Positions 35,501-45,583 of a stretch of DNA of 64,000 nt are shown piece by piece. Origin of the DNA: Aplidium turbinatum. Taxonomy: Eukaryota > Chordata > Ascidiacea > Aplousobranchia > Polyclinidae. The DNA is taken from the NCBI GenBank assembly GCA_918807975.1, contig OU964931.1, forward strand, positions 15,262,251-15,326,250. The letters run 5' to 3'. Under the pieces are notes generated by a model, which saw nothing but the letters and a program-made list of their open reading frames with translations, searched no databases and was not told where the DNA came from. Within the stretch, counting starts at the first letter, position 1. Each line of letters opens with the position of its first letter. Both the position numbers and the translations under genes were made by a program.

Positions 35501-38396
35501 AGAATTTTGTGCCGTGAATATTATGAGGTAAAAATGAAAGATTATAGCGTAACTAGGCTAAAAGCGAATAGAAGAAATCGTTATGTTGCAAAATGTGTAG
35601 TACGGTAGCTTACATGACCTTAAAAGGGCACCATTGCCCCCCTGCCCCTCCATCCACAGAAAAATTGAGGGCAGGGGGGCATCTGCCCCCCGCTTCCGGC
35701 GCCCCGCCGCCCCTGTGTGTACCGCATGACATTATCAATAATGCAACTAAATGGCTGCTTCACACCCTAAAAATAGTCTAACAGAATACACAAGTGTTGA
35801 ATAATTATAGCAATGTAAAATTGTTAATGGAAATAAAATGTTTTTAATATGCTGTTACATCTTGAGGTGCTCTCAATTCTATTTTAAATTTACAATTGCA
35901 CAATTAGTGGTAATGCATAGCTGCTCAAAAAGTTAATGCAAAACTTCTTAATTTGTTCAAAAACTGCAGCAACATTACAAAATGCCTAAACTTTACAACA
36001 ACATGCTGTATAGAACGCCACAACGGTGTAGCAGTTGGAAGTTACCCGAAATGCTTGCGTTTACGATAAAAAAGAAGTTTTAGCACCAGTTTCAAAAGTT
36101 AACTATTCAGAAAGCAAAGCATGCCTTTTAGTTTCTGCTATGAAACATCAATTGACGTTTTAATTGAGGCTTTTGTGATAATGGATGGAGCATGGAGGTA
36201 CCGGTAGCCCTATATAATTCTGATGTTTTTTACTGATTATATTAAGGTTATGATATTTAATATCTTTTCATGTATTAAAGATTTATTGCCTTTGCATGTT
36301 TATCAGGACCTTCTGATGATCCTCCTTTTAGGTGAAACAGGCTGTCAAGGGTGTAGACCAGGGGTGGGCACAGTTGTTCAAAGAAAGAGCCGCTTGCGGA
36401 TAAACCACAAACACCAGCGAGCCGCAAAATCAGTTGACACAAAAATAACATAACAGCAATAAAAACACAATGATTGTTTATCTGTATCAGTTTTGTACTT
36501 GACTCGCTAATCTATGGAAATTTCGACGATAAGTTGTTAATGCTGTGCGAATTAATTCTTCCAAGTGTTCATTTGTCAAGGTTGCACGATGTTTTGATTT
36601 TACAAAGTTCATTACAGAGAATAAAGATTCACAACAATAAGTCGTAGATAAAACAGAAATGAGTCTTACACTGGTCTTTTTTAATTCTGGATGTTTATTC
36701 TCTGGAACCTGTGGTAGAACTCAATGGTAGAGTGGCACTGACTGAAGTTTTTTAGAACCACATCTTCTTGCATGTTCCATTTCTACAGCGGACAAGTTAA
36801 TGGCGAAAGTTTGGCAAACTGGAGAGCCATCCCTGACTACATTTGACGTTGAATGGATTGTTGAGAAGATTAACGTTGAATGGATTGTTGAGAAGGAGCG
36901 ATCTTCCTGGCATCAGCGCTACCTGACTACTCACTATAGAACAGCGAGCATTGTGTTTCGCTAACCATACCGGTGTATAGCCTGCACACTAGCCATCAAG
37001 ACTTTTCCCAAAAACATGTAGATTAGCCAAGCCTCATGGGCGCTACACTCGACTGTCGAGAAACACATGTTTTTGGGAAAAGTTTTGAATGTATTTAATC
37101 TTTTGATCTTTGTATTGTATTGGGCGTAACCTAAATTAGATTTTGAATAAAGTGTCATAAATTTTAATTTTTACCAACCGATTTTTGCCCTCCTACCAAT
37201 GTGGCGCCCATGGCTCGAGCCATGCCTGCCATAGGCCTACCCTACGTACGCCACTGCTTGGTTGACAGCGCGAGATAACATTTATAATCTTAATTTTTTT
37301 GTAATATTACGATTCAATACAAGAGCCACCAAATTTATGTTGTCGAGCCGCAGGCGGCTCGCGAACCGCAGTTTGCCCACCGGTTTGGTTTAGACTGAGA
37401 GTAATAACTATATTTGATTCAATTGACATACATATATATATATCATATATAATACAATGAAATTCGCCTAACTTAACACCTGAAGGAGAATTGGAATTAC
37501 CGTAGAGTAAAGCAACCTTGTAAATTTTCAGGGATCTGTGAGCAAATAATGTAGGCATGCCCAATTCTTATACATGCACTTAACTGGAGATGTACCGATG
37601 AAAGATATCACTTTTTTAGGCCGGAACCAATATTTTAATGTTGTAAAAAAGCCAGTTTTGGTATTTGCAAGAACCAAGTCCTTTGCGTAATCATACAAAA
37701 ACTATTCGACAAGTAATGTTCAACCTAAGGGCGCTTGTTTGGCTGTTGCTTTTGCCAGGCTTGATAAGATTACCCAGATAGCAAAAAGATATAACTTTAC
37801 ATCGTGTCTACAAAGCTAGACGTTTAAAGACCGATGTAATTTGGCTGTTTTTAATGGACTGGTTCTATTAGTTACCGGTAGTTATTTAATTTTAAGCTTT
37901 TTGTAGTACCGTAATATACTTATCAAGATTAAAGAATGTCATGAAAGTGGGCAGTATCAAAAATTTGCACAGGGGATTATTCTACATCACTCATCAGTGT
38001 GACGCTAGTGTACTTTAAAAAACTTATATCGTTGCTGTGAAAAATCCGCAGCAAATGCGTTATTTTACTATTTTAGTATCAGTCAAATTTTGCCGGATAC
38101 CAATTTTCCAAAACTGGTCTATATCGGTACATCTCTACGCTTAATTATATTTTTGTTAGAATGTAAAGTAAATATCTCTCACCAGTCACCACACACATAC
38201 CTGAAAACAAAGGCCGTCTGGCAAAAGCATTTCGGCATATAATAGCCCCAATATTAGATGCAGCAAGTAAGAGCGAAGGTGGATTCATCATAGAAATAGG
38301 ATGAGCTGAGGCTCTGAATTGATCAACTGTTAAAGCGTAATGCCAGTTATAGATCAAAGAGCTAGCTGGCATCCCCTTCTCACCAAACCAAGGCAT
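29555..38396 (-). CDS. NDUFC2: NADH dehydrogenase (complex I) subunit NDUFC2, three exons
   Basis: Accessory membrane subunit of mitochondrial complex I (B14.5b). Exons on the minus strand: 38396-38201, 30789-30646 and 29616-29555. Donors GTATGTG and GTAACG and acceptors ending TTTTCAG and TTTTACAG are consensus, both junctions are phase 1, and together they give 133 residues (human 119). Landmarks: ICRNAFARRPLFS resembles human LIRRRPIATAG; VWAGYYMTRAHHQYYMGKF with SRKDMFP resembles FFFAGYYLVKREDYLY and HPEDFP; the last exon DKPKFGDPEVLHHFKPFIRS resembles the KTYGEIFEKFHPIR end. Two hydrophobic segments (about 40-57 and 66-84) fit the two membrane helices of the family. Intron 1 is 7.4 kb and full of transposons; intron 2 (1.0 kb) has a SINE. 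Homology is by recalled motifs; the agreement of three separate exons makes it convincing. Confidence 0.85.
29709..29984 (+). repeat. tRNA-derived SINE
   Basis: Starts GTCCGCTCCGTTAGCTCAGTGG (A box), lacks a clean B box, and shares the body of the copies at 3463 and 56791 (CTCGGTAACCGGCC, CAAGAGCCTCTACAAG, ATGAAGATTCAAAACCAACC tail). It lies in NDUFC2 intron 2, in antisense to that gene. Confidence 0.8.
31117..33549. mobile_element. Long palindromic foldback element, copy 3
   Basis: Same ends as copy 1 (GGGTCTGCTACTATTCGG; GGGCCATTCCG) with an 8-9-bp duplication (G)ATAAAAAT at both sides. The halves are inverted around 31820, and tips carry TCGGCGAGT/ACTCGCCGA series. The palindrome is broken near its centre by the insertion at 31903-32740. 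It lies in NDUFC2 intron 1. Confidence 0.85.
31903..32740. mobile_element. Nested element, CAGGCCCTAAAACTCG ends
   Basis: Inserted in the central part of foldback copy 3, duplicating CAACG (31898-31902, 32741-32745). Left end CAGGCCCTAAAACTCG and right end CTTTAAGGCTTG are loosely alike to the CAGGCCTCGAAATT family at 34107, and the interior has CGGCGGCC and CGGCCGA-type motifs near its ends. The matching site in copy 1 (17520-17530) is uninterrupted. No coding region. Confidence 0.65.
33550..34106 (-). other. NDUFC2 intron 1, unassigned part
   Basis: Two overlapping minus-strand frames (33853-33662 and 34014-33781) lack recognisable domains and I see no repeat ends; possibly part of an older element. 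Confidence 0.35.
34107..35128. mobile_element. DNA transposon with 6-bp TSD, GGCGGACA-rich ends
   Basis: Ends CAGGCCTCGAAATTCCGGCG and ACAAATTTCGAGGCCTG are inverted repeats, flanked by exact 6-bp duplications CTTATC (34101-34106, 35129-35134). Motifs such as GGCGGACAT, TGTCCGCCG and GTCCGCTGAAAG repeat near both ends. A sister copy is at 61121-62188. No transposase is present. The 6-bp TSD would fit IS3EU- or Dada-type superfamilies, but this is inference. Confidence 0.85.
35291..35715. mobile_element. Short hAT-type MITE, TSD TGTGTACC
   Basis: CAGGGGCGCCGGAACGG at the left and CCGGCGCCCCGCCGCCCCTG at the right, inside an exact 8-bp duplication TGTGTACC (35283-35290, 35716-35723). A same-strand sister copy lies at 63292-63727, sharing most of its interior (for example AAGTGTCCGGT and CATCATGCTATGTTATAA). 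Confidence 0.9.
36359..37387 (-). mobile_element. hAT element (Charlie-like) with transposase fossil
   Basis: Ends CAGGGGTGGGCACAGTTG and CGCAGTTTGCCCACCGGTTTG; 8-bp duplication GTGTAGAC/GTTTAGAC (36351-36358, 37388-37395). Subterminal GAGCCGC and GCGGCTC motifs are typical of GTF2IRD2/SCAND3-related hAT elements. The minus strand keeps only the end of the transposase. Confidence 0.85.
36487..36680 (-). pseudogene. hAT transposase C-terminal fossil
   Basis: Minus-strand frame reading LSTTYCCESLFSVMNFVKSK, then HRATLTNEHLEELIRTALT, ending at TGA 36489-36487. This is the hAT dimerisation segment (family pattern: TTYLCESTFSxMNFIKSKYR followed by LTDEHL). Only about 64 codons survive, with no ATG and no catalytic core. 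Confidence 0.75.
37585..38137. mobile_element. hAT-type MITE with AGATGTACCGAT ends
   Basis: TGGAGATGTACCGAT at the left and ATCGGTACATCTCTA at the right; the flanks CACTTAAC and CGCTTAAT agree at 6 of 8 positions, a worn 8-bp duplication. The interior contains a CCCAGATAGCAAAAAG start of the palindromic MITE family near 37783. It ends about 60 bases from the donor of NDUFC2 exon 1. Confidence 0.65.
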
Positions 38397-38489
38397 GTTT
38401 TCTATTTATTGTTACCACAGTTCAGAATTAAATATTGAATAGACGCCTGTATGCACCATAATAAAGAGCAATGATTACAGTTATTCATA

Positions 38490-39296
38490 CAGTAGAACTC
38501 GGTTAATCCGGATCTTTGCCTAATCCGGATAAAACTGGAAGTACAAATGATTTTTAATCTTTTTCTTAAGAAACAGCTTTGGATTATCCGGATTATTTAA
38601 TCCGGATCTTCGCCTATTCCGGACAAAATTTGCGCTTTCTATATCGCTTTATCCGGATTTGCCCGACAGTTTTGCCATTTTATGCTAAAACTAAAAGAAA
38701 AACTAAACTAAAAAAAAAGTTTTCCATAGAAACTCGTCTTCGGTAACTGTTTTCAAAAATTTTGAGTGACTACAGATTATTCCGACACGCATGTCTGAAG
38801 ATGTAACTTTTGCCGGGTCTGCTACTATTCGGTGAGTCCGATTCGGTGAGTCCGATTCGGTGAGTCTGATTCGGTGAGTTCCTAACCTTTAACCCTAACT
38901 CCTAACCCCTAACCCTAAAACGGCAATGATAATTAGGCCACGGTACCCGATAATTAAAAAAAAAAATCCCCCGTTAAGGGATCGGACTCACCGAATCGGG
39001 CCATTCCGCTTTTGCCAGTGTGTTCTTGCGTTAGACGCAGAGTCTACAAATACTTTCATTTTACATGCATACTGCATTTCAAAAGAACTCTATCACTGGG
39101 TCGCTAATGTGGTGATTGCACGTCTCGGAATTGGCAGATGACCACACTAATGCGTTCAATTTCGGTGATTTTTACCGATACCCTTCTACCTAGGTAACGT
39201 CAGGCTTGATAGAACCGTCATCGGATAATCCGGATCTTTGCCTAATCCGGATAGAATCGCCGGTCACATCCAATCCGGATTAACCAAGTTCTACTG
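38490..39296. mobile_element. Tigger/pogo-like element, TA target
   Basis: CAGTAGAACTCGGTTAATCC and GGATTAACCAAGTTCTACTG are inverted ends flanked by TA (38488-38489, 39297-39298); repeated AATCCGGAT motifs occur inside. It was hit later by a short foldback-family copy (38815-39008). It lies just upstream of the NDUFC2 start codon. A 160-bp relative is at 44687-44846. Confidence 0.85.
38815..39008. mobile_element. Short member of the foldback family, TSD CTTTTGCC
   Basis: Starts GGGTCTGCTACTATTCGGTG and ends GAATCGGGCCATTCCG inside an exact 8-bp duplication CTTTTGCC (38807-38814, 39009-39016). Four GGTGAGTCCGATTC-type iterations at the left tip and a telomere-like CCTAACCCCTAACCC core. Nested in the Tigger-like element. 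Confidence 0.9.
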
Positions 39297-39298
39297 TA

Positions 39299-40117
39299 TT
39301 GTGAAACAATGCTATTTTAAGCCTAGTTTTAAAGTACAAAATAAAGTTTTGCGTCTTGTCAGTGGGCTTTTTCAAAAGGGACCAGGACAGGTACAAACTA
39401 CTTGTTTAACAGCAAACTGTTCAACCGTCCAAAGCACAAAAATATATTGACAAAGTTATTATACAATGGTAATGTCATGGTAATTCAACTTTCCACAGAT
39501 TTGCTGATCTCCACTCCATTCTATCTTCTCACATTGATTTAACGTCTGTTCAGCTATTAGGTAAATGGACAAAACTACTGTTTTTTACCATTCATCAGTG
39601 CTGTCTGTCAACTTGAGCAGCAATTGCGAGCAACTTTTAACTTTGTATGATTCAATATATCTCTTCATTTTGTCAATGAGAGATACATGTCTGAGAGATA
39701 AAAGTTTTTGAGGAAAAATGACATACGGTTCAAAAGGATTTTTTAGAATTGAAAGTAATTTCGTGATCAACAGCATACTTGTAGCAAACATCTACCAAAT
39801 TTTGTAAGCCGCATAAAACTGATCACACCCAAAATAATTGATTTGATCATATTTTAGTTTACTTTTAAAAGTCAATCTCAATAAATACTATAAAAAGTTT
39901 TACCATTGTGTAGCCTAATATCCAATCAATTGCGAGATAAATTAGATACATGCTGTTTTAAAAAAATTGAAGCAGTTTTGATAGTGCCGTCACAGAGTAG
40001 TTTATTTTAAATGAACATGCATTAAGTGCTCTACAAGGACTGCATGTTTTAATCAATGCAATACTGTGATTCCAGCTTGAGCAAATATTTTACAACTTTT
40101 ATACATAGCCTATTTCA
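39299..40117. other. No gene or element recognised
   Basis: AT-rich; a half palindrome CACATTGATTTAACGTCTG occurs at 39531. The minus-strand frame 39791-39585 has no known domain. Confidence 0.4.
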
Positions 40118-40329
40118 GTTCAGTTGTTTTTATTTGTGACCATCACAGCAAAAACAATATTCGTCGACATAGCAAAGGTAGAGAATAAGGGAGAAACGAC
40201 AAGAAGGCGAACGTTAAAACATGCTTGTGATCGAAGTAAGCGGGTGCAACCTAATTCGTAGGATGAACAATTCGTACCGTCAGTTCGTACCTTGAAAGGA
40301 TCGAGAGAAAAAATTGAAAAAAGCTGTAA

Positions 40330-40860
40330 GTCGCTGATCGCAGTTTCCGCAAACATTTTAAAAGGGTTAGAGTTAGGGTATCAGAGTATCGGTATCCGCA
40401 AACAAACAAACTGAAAAGATCGAGAAAAAAAATAGAATATCCCTGATTGCAGCTTCCGTTTTTCCCCAGTTTCCGCAAACATTTTTAAATTTCCGTTAAT
40501 GATCCTAAGAGTTTGCCGAAGTCGCTGATGACAGTTTCCACAAACATTTTAAAAGGGTTAGGGTTAGAGTTGATTGGAGTTTCCGCAAACATTTTAAAAG
40601 GGTTAGGGTGTTTCCGCAAACAAACAAACTGAAAAGATCGAGAGAAAAAATGGAACAAAGCCGAAGTCGCTGATCGCAGCTTCTGCAAACATTTTTAAAT
40701 TTCCGGTAATGATCCTAAGAGTTTGCCAAAGTCGCTGATTGCAGATTCCGCAAACATTTTAAAAGGGTTAGGGTTGATCGGAGTTTCCGCAAACATTTTA
40801 AAAGGTAAGGGGTTAGGGTTGATCGGAGTGTCCGCAAACATTTTAAAATTTCTGGTAATG
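40330..40860. repeat. Minisatellite of TTTCCGCAAACATTTTAAA units
   Basis: At least eight imperfect units of CGATCGGAGTTTCCGCAAAC followed by ATTTTAAAAGGGTTAGGG (variable spacing), with interspersed GCCGAAGTCGCTGAT. The same units, inverted, recur at 41850-41900 and 42310-42530, so the array is a building block of the GGGTGCAACC element family. Confidence 0.75.
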
Positions 40861-40867
40861 ATCCTAA

Positions 40868-41833
40868 AGCGTCGTTCACACTGTTGTGCCATGTCTCGTG
40901 CTGTTCTTTGAGACGTTTTCGCTCCAGTGGTTTTCAGTGCGGCTGTTCACACTGCGCGGCTTGTGACGTGGTCGCTTGGGACGTTCTTTGCACGGTTGAG
41001 CGAGAATTGCAACGGAGCGATTTCAGCTCAAGTCACAAGCGAGAACGCGAGATTTGTAAACAGGGTTGAAAGGCAAGCAGGACCTTTGTGGGTGCTGTGA
41101 CATCACAAAAACTGCTTTAAATGAAAATTACTCCCATAAAAGGTTTTGACTTGAGATAAGAGGCAAAATATGTCATTTTATCTAAACTTCCTTGCAAGTG
41201 CAGTGCTTTTCTCGTGTCTGCCCTCCATAGGTATACAAGCTGCATGATCAGGCTTAGAACAGCAGAGTGGAGAGATGAAATAGGCCTAGGCTTTTACTAA
41301 TACAGAATCAAGTTAAGTGTAGGGTGACTAAGATTTTATGTACCGGTACCGTACATTTACATGGTAGAAGAAAAGCTGCTTTGCAATTTTAAATTCTTTA
41401 GCAGGCTTCTTTAAACATGTAGGCTAATCATTAAAAATGATATACCGGCACTCCTAAGTTTTGTGACTGGTTGATTACGCTAGCCTAGTATCTACATACT
41501 ATGTCAGTGTCATCTTCTGTAAACTAGGCAACTAAACCTGCATCTACCAAAGCTGTGGAGACTACAATTGTAAAGCAAAATTTAACATATGAGAAAACTG
41601 TATGATATGAAGAATGTGTTATGTTATTTTGAAATGCATATCGGCTATATAAAACACTGGTAGTATACTGCATGTTTGAGTATATCAGTCAAGCGTGACG
41701 GTTTCCACTAGCAACACCCGCTTGTCAGGACCTGGAGCCTTGTCTGGTACATACAATGTAAACCTACTTTCACAATGCTCAAAGCTCCGCTCAATACAAG
41801 GCACAGCACAAGCCTCTCAGTGTGAACAAGGCT
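40868..41833. mobile_element. Harbinger-like non-autonomous element, TAA target
   Basis: AGCGTCGTTCACACTG and CAGTGTGAACAAGGCT are imperfect inverted ends flanked by TAA (40865-40867, 41834-41836). The uninterrupted target GATCCTAAGAGTTTG is read at 40500 and 40711. A 3-bp TAA target fits PIF/Harbinger elements. No transposase frame. Confidence 0.65.
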
Positions 41834-42309
41834 TAAGAGTTTTTGTTTGTTTGCGGAAAATTTTTAAATGTTTGCGGAAACTGCAATCAGCGACTTCGGC
41901 TTTTTTAAATTTTTTCTCTTGATCTTTTCAAGGTACGAACTGACGGTACGAATTGTTCATGGTATGAATTAGGTTGCATCTGAAGTAAGCTACTAGGTAT
42001 TAAGTTGAAAGGATTTGGCACGGTTGCAACACCTTCAGAAAAATATAAGATAGAAACAACAAAAATTATAAAACAACAGCCCATATAGCTTTAACTGATA
42101 TTTCTAGGAATTGTATACTGTAAATAGACATTTGCTATGAAGATCGGCCATAGAGCGTTATTAAAAATGCTGATGGTCATGAGGGGAACACATCTTGATG
42201 CGTTTAACTCATAGCAAAGAAGAGCAAGGCAGGCAAAGAAAACCCCACAACAGGCAAAACAAAACCCCACAACTGCAACGGGCAAAGCCATTTTCAAGTG
42301 CAACACAAA

Positions 42310-42594
42310 CGTAAACTCCGATCAACTCTAACCCTTTTAAAAGGTTTGCGGAAACAGCTATCAGCAACTTCGGCAAACTCTTAGGGTCATTACCGGAAAG
42401 TTTAAAATGTTTGCGGAAACTGTGGAAAAACGAAAACTGCGATCAGCGACTTCGGCTTTGTTTTATTTTTTCTCTCGACCTTTTTAGCTTGTTTGTTTGC
42501 GGAAACTCCGATCAGCGACTTCGGCTTTTTTTAATTTTTTTTCTCAATCTTTTCCGGGTACGAATTGTTCAGGGTACAAATTAGGTTGCACCCC
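42310..42594. repeat. One-ended copy of the GGGTGCAACC family
   Basis: Contains inverted minisatellite units (TTTGCGGAAAC, GCGACTTCGGC), GAGAAAAA-type motifs and a proper right end GTACAAATTAGGTTGCACCC. No matching left end is found, so it is truncated or its left end has decayed. Confidence 0.6.
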
Positions 42595-44175
42595 CAGAAA
42601 ACCAGTATCGTAGGAAGATTTACAATCTTACAATTTTGCTAATAAATCTACACACATTCGCCTATCATTGCAGGACAATAAAATATTAGTATGCTTGGAC
42701 TGGTGTATATGCAATACTTAGATAGGATTCTTTCAAGGAAGATTTAGCTTGATTATTTTGATTTAAAGCCTTTTACAGTTTTACATTCATTTCTTATAGT
42801 GGCGTAGGTGGAAGCTTGTAACAAACTGCTGGCCCCCGTACTGATTGTTTGCAAGTGTTAAGTCTGCAATATATCGGAATATAAAGAGAGTTACTTCTTG
42901 TTGTTAAGCTACTTGATTGTTTACACATAATTATATTATTGAATGTTGTAGGAAGGAGCTTTTTTGAATATTTAAACATGAAAGTTGCAATCTCTAGGGG
43001 CCTAGGCTATAAAACAATAAACTGAACTGTAGTTTTCATGTGGTTAATTGATTTTAAATTATTGAGTTCTATTACACCTTTTATGCTTTCTCTGCGGTCA
43101 ATGTCAAATACAGTGCGAAGAAAGTTATTGCATGTACGTTGTAGAACTTTTAGCTATTTGCATGTCCAAGTTTTGATTATTTTCTCCAGTAAAAACATCA
43201 ACTTCTATTTTGAATAAAATTTTCGCTTGTGATTGTGCTGAAAATGAAAGGTTAAAACAAACCGGTGTTGCCAATGACTTGAAACATGACAAAGAAAGAA
43301 AACGTATTATAAAAGGACAATAAAAAATGTCAAATTTTTTTATGCAGTCAAAAAAAACTTACCAGAAACACATTGAAAGATAAAGTCATGGCCCAATAAC
43401 CTACATATCATCTATGCAGTGAATATTTAAAGAAGTCAAGTAGCCTACATTTAACTTTTAGTCTTCTTCATCGTGTGTCACACGGCCGTAGCTCAGAGCA
43501 TCACGCAGGCTCTTGCTCTATCGTTGAACTCGGCCAAATCCTGTGCAGAGCACCTTGCTTTTTAGGTCAGGGCATTCGAGTAAATGTTGCAACTTTTGGT
43601 TTTAAGGGTAGGCTACTGTAATTTTCAACTTACTTTTTTCATTTTTTTAATTGGTTTTGTGTTGATCTCGGTCGAAAACGCGTTTAAAAAAAAAACGATT
43701 TTTTTTTCTGCAGATCATTGCCTTTTAGGTTGTTAGAAACATTTTAGAATTCGTTTAAATAAATTATATAGATAACCAGTGTTGTACGTTGACGCTGTCA
43801 ATTTGACGGCGTCAACTTTTTGTTCACGCTGAGGCTAGCACCCCGTTAGTTTATATTTTAGTTGACGGAAGTGATAGCGCCGTCAATTATTTTGCCGATT
43901 TTAAGCGTCATACGCTATGCGTCATTTTTTTTTATGGAAAACATCGTTTCACACAGGATGCTCACTGAATGCTCATAATTACTGGTTAATTCAACTAGGC
44001 TCCCAGCAGGGATATTTAGAGAAGGGGATACGAAGGCTTTTATTACGTCTGACAATAGAAGGGCTTCTATTTATCTTAAATAATCTCTGTTTATGGTAAA
44101 ATAACAATTGGCACATATAGTAATTTAATAAACTTTGTTATGACAACCTGCATTGCACTATTACCACCAGGTATG
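42595..44175. other. No gene recognised
   Basis: AT-rich. An end-like CAGTGTTGTACGTTGACGC at 43780 is followed by short GACGGCGTCAAC inverted motifs; no partner end is seen. CCCAGCAGGGATATTTAGAG...GATACGAAGGCT at 44003-44036 is the inverse of 46331-46362, so an older element may enclose the hAT at 44184. Confidence 0.4.
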
Positions 44176-44686
44176 GATATTCACAAAGGTGGACAGTAAC
44201 TAAAAAAGTAACTAGTTACATAACTAGTTACTTTTTGAGTACGGTAACTGTAACTTCGTTACTTTTTTGAAAAAGTAACGATAAGCGGTAACTAGCTACT
44301 ATTTTATCGTTTTTCAACAGTTACTAGTTACAGTTACTTGATTTCCCAAACAAAAATTGGTCGTTTGTTTTTCAGTTTATGGCAGTTTTTTTTGTAGTGG
44401 TCAAATTATTTGTTTGGGAGAGATTATAGGCATTTGGCGACAAGAAGCGAGGTTGTGTACAGAAAGGAGCTGTGTAAACTGCGAGATAGGATTTTGCGGT
44501 GTAGGCCTACCAGCGACAGAAAGGAGGCCGCGCAAACTGCGAGGTAGAATTTCGCAGTGTTCTATACGGATTGATGTCTGTGACGCCACAATCCGTTGTT
44601 TGTTCCCCCACTAAGCAGTCTGTTTTTAGAAATTTCAGCTTCTCCTTTTTTGTAAAGCGATTCTTTTTTTGTAGATTGTGATTATA

Positions 44687-44846
44687 CAAGTGGAACTCGG
44701 TTAATCCGGAATCGATTTGACCGGCGATTCCATTCGGATTAGGCGAAGATCCGGATTAACCGATGACGTTTCTATCAAGCCTGACTCATTTGTACTTCCA
44801 GTTTCATCCGGATTAGGCAAAGATCCGGATTAACCGAGTTCTACTG
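44687..44846. mobile_element. Tigger-like MITE nested in hAT
   Basis: CAAGTGGAACTCGGTTAATC and GGATTAACCGAGTTCTACTG flanked by TA (44685-44686, 44847-44848); a short relative of 38490-39296 with AATCCGGAT-type motifs. Confidence 0.8.
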
Positions 44847-44895
44847 TATAGCTTTGAACACAGGTAGACGAGGTAGTCAGTAGTGGAAAGTCAAA

Positions 44896-45583
44896 ATGGA
44901 TAAGTTTTTGTCTAAAGTATCAGAGACTGAAACAAACCCCACTGGTAATGCCACCAATATGCCAATCTCTGGACATTCTGCAATCAGAAGAGAAGGCATA
45001 TATGGGCATGACGAGGAAAAGACTACAAGAACTTCGAAACAGCGACAAGGTGGCTGTCTGCCTGCCATTACTACCCGATAGTTGAAATCTTAGGAAAACA
45101 GATTTGGCCATGTTTTTGATGATAGTGACTGCCAGTTAGCTGCTGCTTTTCACCCACAATTCCGACTTTCTTGGCTTTAAAAGGGTGAAGAAATTAAGAC
45201 GGCTCTACATCCCAAAATTGTTAACCTATTACAGAACCACAGCAATTTCAACATCGACGATGCAGCAAGCAACAGCGACACTGATGTTGACAGGCATGCG
45301 ACAGATGACTTTTTGCTCTGTTATTTGAAAACACAAAAAAAAGGAAGTTAGTGCCGCAAAAATTTTAAATGAATTTTTCGAACGTAACCCAACAAAGGCA
45401 GTTACGTCTGATGCATTCCCCAATGAAGCCATGAGGCGTTTGTTCTTGCGATATAATACCCCTATCCCCTCCAGTGCTGCTGTTGCAAGACTGCTCTCCT
45501 TTGGAAAGGATATTTTGGAGCCAAAGCAAGCTGGACTTAGCGATCAACAGTTTGAAATATTGATGTTTCTGAAAGGAAATTGA
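44896..45583 (+). pseudogene. hAT transposase fossil
   Basis: The N-terminal piece starts at ATG 44896 (MDKFLSKVSETETN) and stays open to 45081. The C-terminal piece, 45401-45583, reads RYNTPIPSSAAVARLLSFGK, then DILEPKQAGLSDQQFEILMF and LKGN, ending at TGA 45581-45583. It matches the conserved hAT end (pattern PSSAAVERLFSxGGDIL...LSDxxFExLLLLKxN). The region between lacks a continuous frame, and the catalytic core is missing or scrambled, so it is inactive. Confidence 0.75.

Larger units (their letters stand above)
36290..37420. repeat. Hairpin MITE copy split by a hAT insertion
   Basis: The segment 36305-36358 (GACCTTCTGATGATCC, GGTGAAACAGGCTGTC) and 37388-37415 (AGTAATAACTATATTTGAT) are consecutive in the copy at 1267-1494; here they are separated by the element at 36359-37387. 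The left half of the hairpin is missing. Confidence 0.75.
40242..41981. mobile_element. GGGTGCAACC-family element with minisatellite core
   Basis: Ends GGGTGCAACCTAATTCGTA and ATGAATTAGGTTGCATCT are inverted repeats within an exact 9-bp duplication GAAGTAAGC (40233-40241, 41982-41990). The left half is filled with a GTTTCCGCAAACATTTT-based minisatellite; a Harbinger-like insertion (40868-41833) occupies the middle. A single-ended relative follows at 42310-42594. Confidence 0.85.
40118..42060. repeat. Decayed foldback-family arm split by an insertion
   Basis: 40118-40241 (TTCAGTTGTTTTTATTTGTG, CATAGCAAAGGTAGA, GTTAAAACATGCTTGTGA) and 41982-42056 (TTGAAAGGATTTGGCACGG, CAACACCTTCAGAAAAATA) are adjacent in the arms of the foldback copies at 16541 and 31117. 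Here they flank the element at 40242-41981. No tips remain. Confidence 0.7.
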
